A program made the position numbers and the translations under genes. The notes below the pieces were generated by a model. That model saw only the letters and a program-made list of their open reading frames with translations, was not told the origin of the DNA and did no database searches. A stretch of DNA of 64,000 bases from Rhodococcus sp. UNC23MFCrub1.1 (lineage in GTDB: Bacteria > Actinomycetota > Actinomycetes > Mycobacteriales > Mycobacteriaceae), in NCBI RefSeq assembly GCF_000686025.1, contig NZ_JMLQ01000001.1:682001-746000 (forward strand), given 5' to 3'. Below, piece after piece: positions 44,579-52,761 of this stretch (position 1 is the stretch's first letter; every line of letters starts with the position of its first letter).

Positions 44579-45541
44579 TCAGACGGGAAGGGTGAGCCGG
44601 AAGCAACACCCGGCGCCGACGTCGACCACATCGAGTGTGCCGCCGTGCAACTCGGCGGCCCATCGAGCGATGGCGAGCCCGATGCCGGTGCCGCCGTCGG
44701 TCGACCCGCCGCGGACGAACCGGTCGAAGACCCGAGCGCGGTCGGCCGGCGCGATCCCGTCGCCCTCGTCGACCACGTCGATGCGCACCGTGTCGTCACC
44801 CACCACGGCCGACACGGCCACTGCACCGTCGGGCGGACCGTGGCGCACGGCGTTCTCGACCAGATTGGCCATCACCTGCCGTACCCGTTCCTCGTCGGCG
44901 GTCACCGTCGCACCGGGAGGCTCGACCGACACCGAGAACCGGGTCGCCGTGCTCTGGGTGACCACGCTGGTCAGGAACTGACGGAGGTCGAACGTGCTGC
45001 GCGACAGACCGAGTGCGCCACCCTCGAGCTTGGAGAGATCCAGGAGGTCGTCGACGAGCCGAGCCAGACGTTCGGTCTGCTCGAGGGCGACTCCCACCGT
45101 CGCCGGGGTCGCCTCCTGCACCCCGTCGGCGATGTTCTCGAGCACGGCCTGCAGCGACGCGATCGGTGTACGGAGTTCGTGCGAGACGTTGCCGATCAGC
45201 TCCCGACGGTAGCGGTCGGCCTCTGCGAGGTCTGCCGACATCGTGTTGAACGCGACGGCCAGCTGGCCGATCTCGTCCCGCGACGTGGCACGGACCCGGT
45301 GCGTGTAGTCCCCGTTCGCCATCGCTCGCGAGGCTGCGGTCATCTCGCGCAGCGGCGAGGTCATCCCGTGCGCGACGATCTGCGTGACCACCAGCGCCAC
45401 GACGAGTGCGAGCAGCAGCGCGTACCGGAACGGCTGCTGGGCCGCGAGCCAGAAGGTGCCCGACGCCGCGAACAGCGCGATCACCACCACCAGGCCGGTC
45501 TTGACCTTGAACGAGCGCAGCGAGTCGAGAGGGCGGATCAT
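44579..45541 (-). CDS. Sensor histidine kinase
   Basis: A 320-residue membrane kinase. Two transmembrane segments at about 14-33 and 40-58 with almost no periplasmic loop, HAMP (62-113), then the H-box NVSHELRTPIASL with His121, N-box NLVENAVRHGPPDG, G1 VDEGDGIAP, F FDRFVRGG and G2 GGTGIGLAIARW. Lacking an outer sensor loop, it probably senses the membrane or through HAMP. ATGA overlap with the response regulator gene (45538-45541). Confidence 0.94.
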   Translation of the reverse strand: MIRPLDSLRSFKVKTGLVVVIALFAASGTFWLAAQQPFRYALLLALVVALVVTQIVAHGMTSPLREMTAASRAMANGDYTHRVRATSRDEIGQLAVAFNTMSADLAEADRYRRELIGNVSHELRTPIASLQAVLENIADGVQEATPATVGVALEQTERLARLVDDLLDLSKLEGGALGLSRSTFDLRQFLTSVVTQSTATRFSVSVEPPGATVTADEERVRQVMANLVENAVRHGPPDGAVAVSAVVGDDTVRIDVVDEGDGIAPADRARVFDRFVRGGSTDGGTGIGLAIARWAAELHGGTLDVVDVGAGCCFRLTLPV

Positions 45542-46239
45542 CCGCGTGCCCGGAACGCGTACCCGACGCCGTGGACGGTGCGCACGACGTCGGACCCCAG
45601 CTTGCGCCGCAACGCCTTGACGTGGCTGTCGACCGTGCGGGACGGCACCGACGTCATGGAGTCGTCGCGCGACCACCCCCACACGTCCGACAGCAGTCGA
45701 TCTCGCGCGAAGGCCGCGCCCGGCCGCCGGGCGAGGAACAGCAGCAGATCGAATTCCGTGCGTGTCAGGTGGACCTCGTCGCCGTCACGGAAGACCCGCC
45801 GCGCGTGCTCGTCGACCCGCACGTCGTCGAACTCGTGCACGACGGTCGGCGTCGGCGCGGGATGGCGTTCCACCCGGCGCAGCAGTGCGTGCACGCGGGC
45901 CACCAGGGTGCGCATCGAGAACGGCTTGGACATGTAGTCGTCCGCACCCACCCCGAGGCCCACCAGCTGGTCCGTCTCGTCCGACCGCGCCGTGAGCATG
46001 AGGACGGCGACGGCGCCCTCGGGGCGGGACTGGATGCGTCGGCACACCTCGAGACCGTCGAACCCGGGCAGCATCACGTCGAGGACCACCAGGTCGGGGT
46101 TCGTGCGGGCCACCGTCTCCACGGCGGCCGGTCCGGTCGACGCGAGGTCGACGTCGAAGCCCTCGGACCGCAGCCGTGCCGCGATCGCGTCGGCCAGGGC
46201 CCGTTCGTCCTCGACCACCAGAATTCGTCGTCGATCCAT
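45538..46239 (-). CDS. OmpR/PhoB-family response regulator
   Basis: A 233-residue regulator: receiver domain with Asp11, Asp54 (VVLDVMLPGFDG phosphorylation site), T (LMLTARSD) and K (MSKPFSMRTLV), then a winged-helix DNA-binding domain (ARRVFRDGDEVHLTRTEFDLLLFLARRPG... RTVDSHVKALRRKLG). ATG 46239. Partner of the downstream kinase gene; the target regulon, possibly including the DUF4173 gene, is unknown. Confidence 0.95.
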   Translation of the reverse strand: MDRRRILVVEDERALADAIAARLRSEGFDVDLASTGPAAVETVARTNPDLVVLDVMLPGFDGLEVCRRIQSRPEGAVAVLMLTARSDETDQLVGLGVGADDYMSKPFSMRTLVARVHALLRRVERHPAPTPTVVHEFDDVRVDEHARRVFRDGDEVHLTRTEFDLLLFLARRPGAAFARDRLLSDVWGWSRDDSMTSVPSRTVDSHVKALRRKLGSDVVRTVHGVGYAFRARG

Positions 46240-46330
46240 GAAACAGACCGTAACGGCACCATGTGCGGGTCTCGGGGACACGTTGTGAAGATTCCGTGGA
46301 GATCGCTCCGGCCCAGAACCGGACGCCGCG

Positions 46331-47581
46331 TCAGCCGAGCAGCCGCGCCACCTCGGCGGCCGCGCGACCACCCGACACCAGAGCACCCTGGATCGACGGG
46401 GTGTCGCGATGGTCGCCGGCGAGCAGCACGCGGTCACCGACCCGTAGCGATCGCCGGAGCGACGTCCCGGGTGCCTGGACCGGGAGCGCACGCCGCACGT
46501 CGTGACGCACGATCACCCGCCACGACGCGGTGGACCGACCCCACAGCCGGTCGAGAACGGCGCGCACGACGGACTCCGCGGCGGGACCGGCGTCGTCCAG
46601 CAGCGTGGTCGCCTGCACCAGGGTCTTCCCGGTCGGCGCGTATCCCGGTGCGATGGAGCTCATCTCGGCGGTGTTGACCACCACGCCGCCCGTCCCCGAG
46701 ATGCGGAGGAACTCGTCGGATTCCGCGGCGTCGGCCTCGAACCACCACGTCGACAACCCGCGCATGGGAGAGGTCCGGGTGTCCGTCAGCTCGGTCGCGC
46801 CTCGCGCGTCCGTCGCCACCACCACCGCGCGGGCCTGCAGCACCGACCCGTCGGCGATCCGCACGGCGGGTGCCGCGCCGTCGGTGACCTGCTCGACGCG
46901 CGAGGAGTACGCGATGTCGACCCCGGCATCGCGGGCGAGCTGCTCGGGGAACGCCTGCATTCCGCGGTTCGGCACACCGGGTGTCGCGAGAAGAAAGCTG
47001 CGGAGCACGAGCCGGACGTAGCGGTCCGACGTGTCTCCCGCGCCGTCGGCGAGGACCCCGCTGAGAAACGGAGCCAGCAGTGCGGAGCGCAGCGGACCGC
47101 GGAGGCCGACGCGGTCCCAGTCGTCGGCGAGTGCAGCGTCGGGGGACGCGGCCAGGCGGCGCACCGGTCCGACAGCGGGCAACGCCCACCGCGCGGCACC
47201 GACGACGGCGCCCGGGTGCAGCAGGCCGAGGCGAGCCGCGGACCGCACCGTCCCGAGCAGCAGGCCCGGGTGCCGTGTCGGGTCGGCGATCGTGTGCGCT
47301 CGCCCCGAGTCGTCGACGATCCGCACACCGCGACCGGCGACCCGCAGATCGAGCGCGGACACGTCGACATGACGCTTCACGGCCGGGTAGGAGGGGTTGA
47401 GGAGCTGGAAGCCTCGATCACAGCGAAAGCCGTCCACGACGTCGGTGCGGATCCGTCCCCCAGGGGCGTCGCCCGCCTCCACGACCCGCACCGTGAATCC
47501 ACGCCGGCGCAGCGCTCCGGCGCACCGTAGACCGGCGATACCCGCCCCCACCACGATCACGTCAGCATCGATGTCAGTCAT
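46331..47581 (-). CDS. FAD-dependent amine-oxidase-fold oxidoreductase
   Basis: A 416-residue flavoprotein of the protoporphyrinogen-oxidase/phytoene-desaturase group: FAD motif VIVVGAGIAGLRCAGAL with VVEAGDAPGGRIRT, and the C-terminal FAD-binding VLLAGDHRDTPSIQGALVSGGRAAAEV. Length and order match NAD(P)-binding Rossmann-like oxidoreductases of actinobacteria that lack a clear substrate. ATG 47581. Separate transcription unit between the response regulator and tRNA-Phe. Confidence 0.9.
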   Translation of the reverse strand: MTDIDADVIVVGAGIAGLRCAGALRRRGFTVRVVEAGDAPGGRIRTDVVDGFRCDRGFQLLNPSYPAVKRHVDVSALDLRVAGRGVRIVDDSGRAHTIADPTRHPGLLLGTVRSAARLGLLHPGAVVGAARWALPAVGPVRRLAASPDAALADDWDRVGLRGPLRSALLAPFLSGVLADGAGDTSDRYVRLVLRSFLLATPGVPNRGMQAFPEQLARDAGVDIAYSSRVEQVTDGAAPAVRIADGSVLQARAVVVATDARGATELTDTRTSPMRGLSTWWFEADAAESDEFLRISGTGGVVVNTAEMSSIAPGYAPTGKTLVQATTLLDDAGPAAESVVRAVLDRLWGRSTASWRVIVRHDVRRALPVQAPGTSLRRSLRVGDRVLLAGDHRDTPSIQGALVSGGRAAAEVARLLG

Positions 47582-47639
47582 GCCCTATCGATACCACCCG
47601 GGCGTCGGCGACCTCGGACGACGGGTCCGGAAACGAGAA

Positions 47640-47665
47640 GAACCACCTGCGCGGGCAGGTGGTTC
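47640..47665 (-). terminator. Terminator of the tRNA-Glu-Asp-Phe operon
   Basis: An 11-bp perfect stem (GAACCACCTGC with its complement), 4-nt loop; on the minus strand it is followed by CTTCTCGTTTCC, T-rich. It lies 20 nt past the 3' end of tRNA-Phe. Confidence 0.8.
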
Positions 47666-47685
47666 CAGTCTGTGTCCATTCTCGG

Positions 47686-47759
47686 TGGCCAGAGCCGGGA
47701 TCGAACCGGCGACCTTCCGCTTTTCAGGCGGACGCTCGTACCGACTGAGCTACCTGGCC
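47686..47759 (-). tRNA. tRNA-Phe (GAA)
   Basis: 74 nt on the minus strand. Acceptor GGCCAGG pairs with TCTGGCC (last pair G-T); anticodon loop CTGAAAA gives anticodon GAA; T-loop TTCGATC. CCA is not encoded. Third gene in a Glu-Asp-Phe cluster. Confidence 0.96.
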
Positions 47760-47848
47760 GTGGGCACCCTCGCGGGTACCGGTGATGCTGTACTACTCGG
47801 TGCTGACGATCATCGCATCACTGAGGTATTGCGACCTCTGAGGTGTTG

Positions 47849-47922
47849 CGACCCTGACGGGACTCGAACCCGCGACCTCCGCCGTGACAGGGCGGCGCGC
47901 TAACCAACTGCGCCACAGGGCC
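47849..47922 (-). tRNA. tRNA-Asp (GTC)
   Basis: 74 nt on the minus strand: acceptor GGCCCTG pairs with CAGGGTC, anticodon loop CTGTCAC (GTC), T-loop TTCGAGT. Its 3' end is followed by a near-duplicate 16-bp segment (47821-47836). Confidence 0.96.
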
Positions 47923-48014
47923 ATGCTGTGAAGCATGTACTGCGTGGAAGACCCTACTGCATCTTCGTCCTACTTCTCACCACTCCCGCTCCAGCGTTGT
48001 CACTCGCTGAAACG

Positions 48015-48087
48015 TACCCCCTACGGGATTCGAACCCGCGCTACCGCCTTGAAAGGGCGGCGTCCTAGGCCGCTAAACGAAGGGGGC
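48015..48087 (-). tRNA. tRNA-Glu (TTC)
   Basis: 73 nt on the minus strand: acceptor GCCCCCT pairs with AGGGGGT (first pair G-T, as in other actinobacterial tRNA-Glu), anticodon loop CTTTCAA (TTC), T-loop TTCGAAT. First gene of the cluster. Confidence 0.96.
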
Positions 48088-48139
48088 CCGTCGAATCGCT
48101 CCGACCGTACCCCAACGGCGTTCCGTTGGGAGCTTCGAT

Positions 48140-48169
48140 AGCTTAGGACACCGCTTCGGAATTTCACAA
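48140..48169 (-). promoter_or_regulatory. Promoter of the tRNA-Glu-Asp-Phe operon
   Basis: On the minus strand TTGTGA (48169-48164) and TAAGCT (48145-48140) are 18 bp apart, upstream of tRNA-Glu and just past the TetR stop. An 8-bp hairpin (CCCAACGG with its complement) at 48111-48130 lies in the leader before the tRNA. Confidence 0.6.
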
Positions 48170-48183
48170 ATCCGCAGCTGAGG

Positions 48184-48834
48184 CTATGTTTCGACGCTCA
48201 CAGCGTCGACTCGGGGCCACCCGTTGACGCGCCACTTGTCGAGCCATTCCCGCGACGCCATCGCCATCAGGAGAACCTCGAGTGACTCCTCGAACAGCAC
48301 CACCAGGTCGGTGTCCTCGGCGGTCAGATCGGCCATGTACCGCTGGCCGGCGAGCGAGGTCACCAGCACGCGGGTGAACATGCGCGGATCGATGTCGGGG
48401 CGCAGCAGACCGGTCTCGTGCGCCTCGGCCGCGAGCTTGTGTGCGGTGCGACCCCACACGGCGCCCGCTCCCTCGCGGATGCTCGCGTGGAACTCGGGCT
48501 CGACGACGAGACGGAACTCCGCACGCACGACGACGTTCTCGTCGAAGGACCGGGCGAGCTGGAAGATGAGGTTGTGCAGCCACTCGAGGGCGTCGACGCC
48601 GTCCGGGCGCTCCACGTCCATGATCGCGACGTACTTCTCCATCGCGGTCTGCAGAACGGCGCGAGCCAGTTCTTCCTTCGAGCTGAAGTGGAAGTACATC
48701 GCACCCTTGGTGGCGCGTGACCCCTCGAGAATCGTGTTGACCGACGCCGCGGTGTACCCACGCTTGCTGAACTCGTACGCGGCTGCCTCGACGATCGCGG
48801 CCCGGGTGCGTCGAGCACGTTCCTGCTGTGCCAT
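48184..48834 (-). CDS. TetR-family regulator, gamma-butyrolactone-receptor (ScbR/ArpA) type
   Basis: A 216-residue TetR protein. The HTH is SVNTILEGSRATKGAMYFHFSSKEELA (about 31-57), with FHFSSKEELARAVL as in ScbR/ArpA autoregulator receptors; the C-terminal ligand domain contains EWLHNLIFQLARSF and VVRAEFRLVVEPEFH. Receptors of this type bind gamma-butyrolactone-like signals and repress target genes. No AfsA-like synthase gene is in the window. ATG 48834 has CGGAGG 11 nt before it. TTGTCG (-35) overlaps an operator-like half-site. Confidence 0.88.
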   Translation of the reverse strand: MAQQERARRTRAAIVEAAAYEFSKRGYTAASVNTILEGSRATKGAMYFHFSSKEELARAVLQTAMEKYVAIMDVERPDGVDALEWLHNLIFQLARSFDENVVVRAEFRLVVEPEFHASIREGAGAVWGRTAHKLAAEAHETGLLRPDIDPRMFTRVLVTSLAGQRYMADLTAEDTDLVVLFEESLEVLLMAMASREWLDKWRVNGWPRVDAVSVET

Positions 48835-48893
48835 TGCGCTGCTGCCTCCGAAATTGAACACCCTGAAGGGCCCTGATACTGAGTGAAGGGTAG

Positions 48894-48903
48894 CCGACAA
48901 ACC
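48894..48903. promoter_or_regulatory. ARE-like half-site over the TetR promoter
   Basis: CCGACAAACC, the inverted copy of GGTTTGTCGG at 49002-49011. On the minus strand it holds TTGTCG, the likely -35 of the TetR gene, 16 bp before TATCAG. Confidence 0.4.
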
Positions 48904-48991
48904 TGAGAATCCCCTCGGACGTGGCCGCAAACATCGAGCTCGAGCGGGTTCGTCCGGCGTGTTCGGACGGCCCCACCAGCGTGTCGTGCGT

Positions 48992-49012
48992 TCCGATGAC
49001 CGGTTTGTCGGA
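48992..49012. promoter_or_regulatory. Autoregulatory-element-like operator
   Basis: A 21-bp pseudo-palindrome (TCCGATGACC then GGTTTGTCGGA) with an ACCGGTTTGT core like the right half of Streptomyces butyrolactone-receptor operators. The whole 320-bp gap 48835-49154 otherwise holds only the TetR promoter, an AT-rich stretch (49015-49090) and the tRNA-Lys promoter (TACACT near 49140); I see no gene in it. Confidence 0.45.
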
Positions 49013-49154
49013 TATATGCCCAGCCCGCGTCCGAATGTCGACCGGCGAGAATGGTGATGATTCATAGCGAATAGGTGAATGGTGAATGCGTCACTCCCGA
49101 CGCGAGGCCAGGTCGAGAGCGACCGCCCGGGGTCCATTACACTCGTCGAGCACC

Positions 49155-49227
49155 GCCCCTATAGCTCAGTTGGTAGAGCTACGGACTTTTAATCCGCAGG
49201 TCGTAGGTTCGAGCCCTACTGGGGGCA
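49155..49227 (+). tRNA. tRNA-Lys (TTT)
   Basis: 73 nt: acceptor GCCCCTA pairs with TGGGGGC, D-arm AGCTCAGTTGGTAGAGCT, anticodon loop CTTTTAA (TTT), T-loop TTCGAGC, discriminator A. Preceded by a TACACT -10-like box about 15 nt upstream. Confidence 0.97.
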
Positions 49228-49255
49228 CAACGTCTTTCCCCACACCCGTCGACGC

Positions 49256-50008
49256 TCAGGAATTCTGGCTCAGCCGGGCCCCGATGCTCTGATGGAGTGA
49301 GCGCAACGCGTTCTGACCCAGCGCCACGGTCTCCGACTCGATGTGGCGGAGCAGATGAGCGTCGCTCACCACCTTCTCGGACGACTGGATCAGGACCGTT
49401 CCCGCACCGGTGAAGTCGAACTGCCGCTCCTCCCCCGTCTGTGCTCCGAGGAGCATCCCCTGCGCCGCCCCCAGGAAGCTCTGCATCCACTGCGCGTCGA
49501 AGTGGTGGGACGGAGCGGGGCAGTCGGCCCAGCCGACGAGTGCCTGCGGATCCACTCGAACGGGCGGTTCGGCGAACACGACCGCACCGTTGGACGAGGC
49601 GAGGAACTTCCCGGTGCCGAGCAGCGTGAGAAAACCGGGCACGATGGACTGCTTCAGCTCGAGGCCGGGTTCGAAGGCCAGCAGGTTCGACGCCCGGATG
49701 GTCAGGTTGCCGTCGTCGAGATCGAACGAGTTGATGTCGAAGCCGCGATCGCCGAGCAGCACCTTGCCGTGTCCGCTCGCGAGCACCCAGTCGTTCGCGT
49801 ACAGCGGCGACGAGAAGCGTGAGGCCACGACGGCCGCCATCGACGTCCGCCCGAGAGGCTCGAACTGCACCGACCCGTAGTAGGCGATCATCGCGCCCTT
49901 CGCCGTGAACCACGGCTGTCCCGCGAGTTCGATGCAGAAGGCGTAGTCGTTTCCCGGCACGTTGTCGTTCACCGGCAACGTGTGGGGGTTGTGCACGACG
50001 TCGGTCAT
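49256..50008 (-). CDS. AIM24-family protein (third of three)
   Basis: A 250-residue protein of the AIM24/TIGR00266-like beta-sandwich family: GQPWFTAKGAMIAYYGSVQFEP, SGHGKVLLGDRGFDINSFDLDDGNLTIRASNLLAFEPGL, and a C-terminal FTGAGTVLIQSSE. AIM24 is known from yeast mitochondria; bacterial function is unknown. ATG 50008 starts MTDVVHNPHTL. It lies 16 nt after the second AIM24 gene in the operon, and its 3' end faces tRNA-Lys. Confidence 0.87.
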   Translation of the reverse strand: MTDVVHNPHTLPVNDNVPGNDYAFCIELAGQPWFTAKGAMIAYYGSVQFEPLGRTSMAAVVASRFSSPLYANDWVLASGHGKVLLGDRGFDINSFDLDDGNLTIRASNLLAFEPGLELKQSIVPGFLTLLGTGKFLASSNGAVVFAEPPVRVDPQALVGWADCPAPSHHFDAQWMQSFLGAAQGMLLGAQTGEERQFDFTGAGTVLIQSSEKVVSDAHLLRHIESETVALGQNALRSLHQSIGARLSQNS

Positions 50009-50024
50009 GTCCGATTCCCTCTCG

Positions 50025-50696
50025 TCAGAACTTCTGCTCGGACGCCTGGACCCACACGGTCCCTGCGCCGCCGATCGCGAGTTGCACGGCTTCACCCGAA
50101 CCGCGGCCGACGGCGTCACGCCACCCGACGTTCGTCGAGATGTCGACGGTGAGAGTGCCGCGGTGACACACGTACGCCTGCGGATCGACCACCACCTGCG
50201 GCCGGTGCGGACCCACCTCGATCTCGACCGTCCCACCGTGGGCCAGCACGGCCACCTGCCCACGTCCGGCGACCTGTGTCGTGAACATGCCCTGCCCGGT
50301 CATCGCCCCGCGCACCGCGCCGCGGACCCCTCCCTGCTGCGTCAGGGGTACGACCGATGTCGAGAGTGCGCCACTGTGTGCGAGCAACCGTGACGCCTCG
50401 ACCGAGAGGACACCGGTCCCGTCGAGATCGATGACGGACACGTGCAACCCGGCGTGGCCGTAGTGCACGGTGCCGGACCCCTCGGCGGCCATCATGGCGA
50501 CGTGCTCGCCCGACATCATCCGGCCGGCCATACCCGCGACGGCACCCATCCCCGGCATGCCGCCCGCGCCGCCGATCGTGTGCGGGACGAAGCGGACGTC
50601 GCCCTGGTGGAACAACATGGATCCACGGCGCGCGAGCGTGGGCGAGCCCGGGGCGACGGTCGACTTCACGACCTTGCTGTTGACGAGTTCCAACAT
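50025..50696 (-). CDS. AIM24-family protein (second of three)
   Basis: A 223-residue AIM24 paralogue: ARRGSMLFHQGDVRFVPH, a Gly/Met-rich insert (GGAGGMPGMGAVAGMAGRMMSGE), GHAGLHVSVIDLDGTGVLSVEASRLLAHSG and GGAGTVWVQASEQKF at the end. The glycine-rich insert lies where the third paralogue has none. ATG 50696; one nt from the upstream paralogue stop, so clearly an operon. Function unknown. Confidence 0.87.
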   Translation of the reverse strand: MLELVNSKVVKSTVAPGSPTLARRGSMLFHQGDVRFVPHTIGGAGGMPGMGAVAGMAGRMMSGEHVAMMAAEGSGTVHYGHAGLHVSVIDLDGTGVLSVEASRLLAHSGALSTSVVPLTQQGGVRGAVRGAMTGQGMFTTQVAGRGQVAVLAHGGTVEIEVGPHRPQVVVDPQAYVCHRGTLTVDISTNVGWRDAVGRGSGEAVQLAIGGAGTVWVQASEQKF

Positions 50697-50697
50697 G

Positions 50698-51402
50698 TCA
50701 GCGCTCCTGCGGCTGGATGTAGACGACACCGGCGCCGTCGAAGCGGAGGGAGAAGGCCTCGCCGCTCCCGCCGCCGACGGCCGACCGCCACGTGACGTCG
50801 GTGACGAAGCTCTGTGTCACCTGACCTCGGTGCGCGACGAAGGCGTCCGGATCGACCACCAACGGGTACTGCGGTGACACCTCGAGCGCGATGAGCGGTC
50901 CGCCCGCGGACAGCAGTCCCACCTCGCCCTGTCCACTGACGACCGTCGTGAACAGGCCCTGCCCGGACGAGGCGCCGCGGAGCCCGGCGAAGGCCACATC
51001 GGACCGCAGCCCGCCGGACAGAGCGAGCAACTGCGACGATTCGACGTGGAGTGCGTCACCCGCCAACGGCACGACGACGACGTGCTGCGCGTCGACCGCG
51101 AGCCGCACCGTTCCCTGCCCCGCCATCTCCATCAGGGACAGCGACTCGCCGGTGACCTTCTGCTTGAGAGCGGCGCGCAGTCCACCGCCACCGCCCATCC
51201 CGGCGTTCCGGAAGGTCACCTGGCCCTCGTACGCGATCATCGATCCGGTGACCGCCCGCACGCTGTCCCCGTGCAGGTCGACGACCAGAACGCGGTGTCC
51301 CTCGGTTCTCAGTTGCGCCACGGCAGACAGAATGGCAGACAACGGTCGTCGCCACAGTGGCTCCGGTGATCTGTCCCCTGCCAGCGACTCCGAGTGACGC
51401 AC
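50698..51402 (-). CDS. AIM24-family protein (first of three)
   Basis: A 234-residue AIM24 paralogue: AVTGSMIAYEGQVTFRNAGMGGGGGLRAALKQKVTGE, DAQHVVVVPLAGDALHVESSQLLALSG, and the family end FDGAGVVYIQPQER. About 35 N-terminal residues precede the domain. GTG 51402 is the likeliest start, but no clear Shine-Dalgarno or -10 box at leaderless distance is seen, so the start is uncertain. Heads the three-gene AIM24 operon, divergent from desA. Confidence 0.84.
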   Translation of the reverse strand: MRHSESLAGDRSPEPLWRRPLSAILSAVAQLRTEGHRVLVVDLHGDSVRAVTGSMIAYEGQVTFRNAGMGGGGGLRAALKQKVTGESLSLMEMAGQGTVRLAVDAQHVVVVPLAGDALHVESSQLLALSGGLRSDVAFAGLRGASSGQGLFTTVVSGQGEVGLLSAGGPLIALEVSPQYPLVVDPDAFVAHRGQVTQSFVTDVTWRSAVGGGSGEAFSLRFDGAGVVYIQPQER

Positions 51403-51565
51403 AGTACATCGAGTTCGTTTCTCGCAGAAGTCACAACACCTGTACCCCGTACCCCGCGGCATATACTGGACGAGGTCGACGGCGGGCGGGCGTAACGAAC
51501 TGTCGCCCCGCTCGATGAACGTCTACCGGACGGTACGCACCCCTCGCGGCGGCTCGTCGAAGCAA

Positions 51566-51594
51566 TTCACATCGAAGTTACGGTGCCGTAGGCT
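51566..51594 (+). promoter_or_regulatory. Promoter of desA
   Basis: TTCACA (51566-51571) and TAGGCT (51589-51594) are exactly 17 bp apart and about 70 nt upstream of the desA start. The rest of the gap to the AIM24 start shows no other strong signal. Confidence 0.5.
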
Positions 51595-51665
51595 GCCCTC
51601 ACAGTACGAGGCAGCGCGGTCATCGCGCGGAAGCAGTGAGCCGAACACCATTCTGGAGGACACGC

Positions 51666-52634
51666 ATGGCACGGGATCTGACCCAACTGGAGCTGCTCGG
51701 AGAGCTGCAGCCGGTTGCGGAAGAGAATCTGAACCGGCATCTCTCCATGGCGAAGGAGTGGCACCCCCACGACTACGTCCCCTGGGACGAGGGGCGTAAC
51801 TTCGCCGCGCTCGGTGGCGAGGACTGGTCGCCCGAGCAGTCTCGGCTCGACGAGGTGGCCAAGGCCGCCATGATCACCAACCTCCTCACCGAGGACAACC
51901 TGCCGTCGTACCACCGCGAGATCGCGGAGAACTTCTCGCAGGACGGCGCCTGGGGCACCTGGGTGGGCCGGTGGACCGCCGAGGAGAACCGCCACGGCAT
52001 CGTCATGCGCGACTACCTGGTGGTCACGCGCGGAGTGGATCCCGTCGCCCTCGAGCAGGCCCGCATCGAGCACATGACCAACGGCTTCTCCTCGGCCGCT
52101 GCCGGTGGCCACGATCAGATGGGCTTCCTGCACTCCGTCTCGTACGTGACGTTCCAGGAGCTGGCCACGCGAGTCAGCCACCGAAACACGGGCAAGGTCT
52201 GCAACGACCCCATCGCCGACCGCATGCTCCAGCGCATCGCGGCCGACGAGAACCTGCACATGATCTTCTACCGCAACCTGTGCGGTGCGGCGCTCGACAT
52301 CTCGCCCGACCAGGCGCTGCGTGCCATCGCCGACATCGTGCAGAACTTCCAGATGCCCGGCGCCGGCATGCCCAACTTCCGCCGCAACGGCGTGCTGATG
52401 GCCAAGCACGGGATCTACGATCTGCGTCAGCACCTCGAGGACGTCGTCATGCCGGTGCTGCGCAAGTGGAACATCTTCGATCGCACCGACTTCACCGCCG
52501 AGGGCGAGCAGACGCGTGAGGAGCTCGCCGCCTTCCTCGAGAAGCTGGAGAAGGACGTTCTCAAGTTCGAGGAGCAGCGCGACCGCATGCTGTCCCGCGA
52601 GGCTGCCAAGCGGCAGGCCGCGCAGGCATCCTGA
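51666..52634 (+). CDS. desA: Acyl-[ACP] desaturase (DesA1-like)
   Basis: A 322-residue soluble di-iron desaturase that introduces a double bond into acyl-ACP, part of mycolate and fatty-acid synthesis. Iron ligands come from the two ExxH motifs EENRHG and DENLHM with further Glu residues (YHREIAENF); the chain matches mycobacterial DesA1 (Rv0824c). GGAGGA before ATG 51666. Next gene dusB follows the same order as in mycobacteria. Confidence 0.95.
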   Translation: MARDLTQLELLGELQPVAEENLNRHLSMAKEWHPHDYVPWDEGRNFAALGGEDWSPEQSRLDEVAKAAMITNLLTEDNLPSYHREIAENFSQDGAWGTWVGRWTAEENRHGIVMRDYLVVTRGVDPVALEQARIEHMTNGFSSAAAGGHDQMGFLHSVSYVTFQELATRVSHRNTGKVCNDPIADRMLQRIAADENLHMIFYRNLCGAALDISPDQALRAIADIVQNFQMPGAGMPNFRRNGVLMAKHGIYDLRQHLEDVVMPVLRKWNIFDRTDFTAEGEQTREELAAFLEKLEKDVLKFEEQRDRMLSREAAKRQAAQAS

Positions 52635-52683
52635 CCCGCACCGCACCACGGAGTGGCCGAGTGCCAGTTCCGACGGATACCCT

Positions 52684-52724
52684 CGATGTGCCCGGCACCC
52701 GTTCCGCGGATGCCGGGCACATCG
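52684..52724 (+). terminator. Terminator after desA
   Basis: A perfect 14-bp inverted repeat (CGATGTGCCCGGCA with its complement) with a 13-nt loop followed by CTGTTTCCC. It lies 50 nt after the desA stop and before dusB. Confidence 0.8.
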
Positions 52725-52761
52725 CTGTTTCCCGTCGACCATGTCTGGTGTGTGATCAACC

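Noticed and set aside
43676..45937. 753-residue open frame on the plus strand
   Set aside because: Antisense to DUF4173, the histidine kinase and the regulator; no coherent protein features.
47686..48087. tRNA-linked integrated element
   Set aside because: No integrase, no att-length repeat beyond the 16-bp duplication, and the flanking genes look native.
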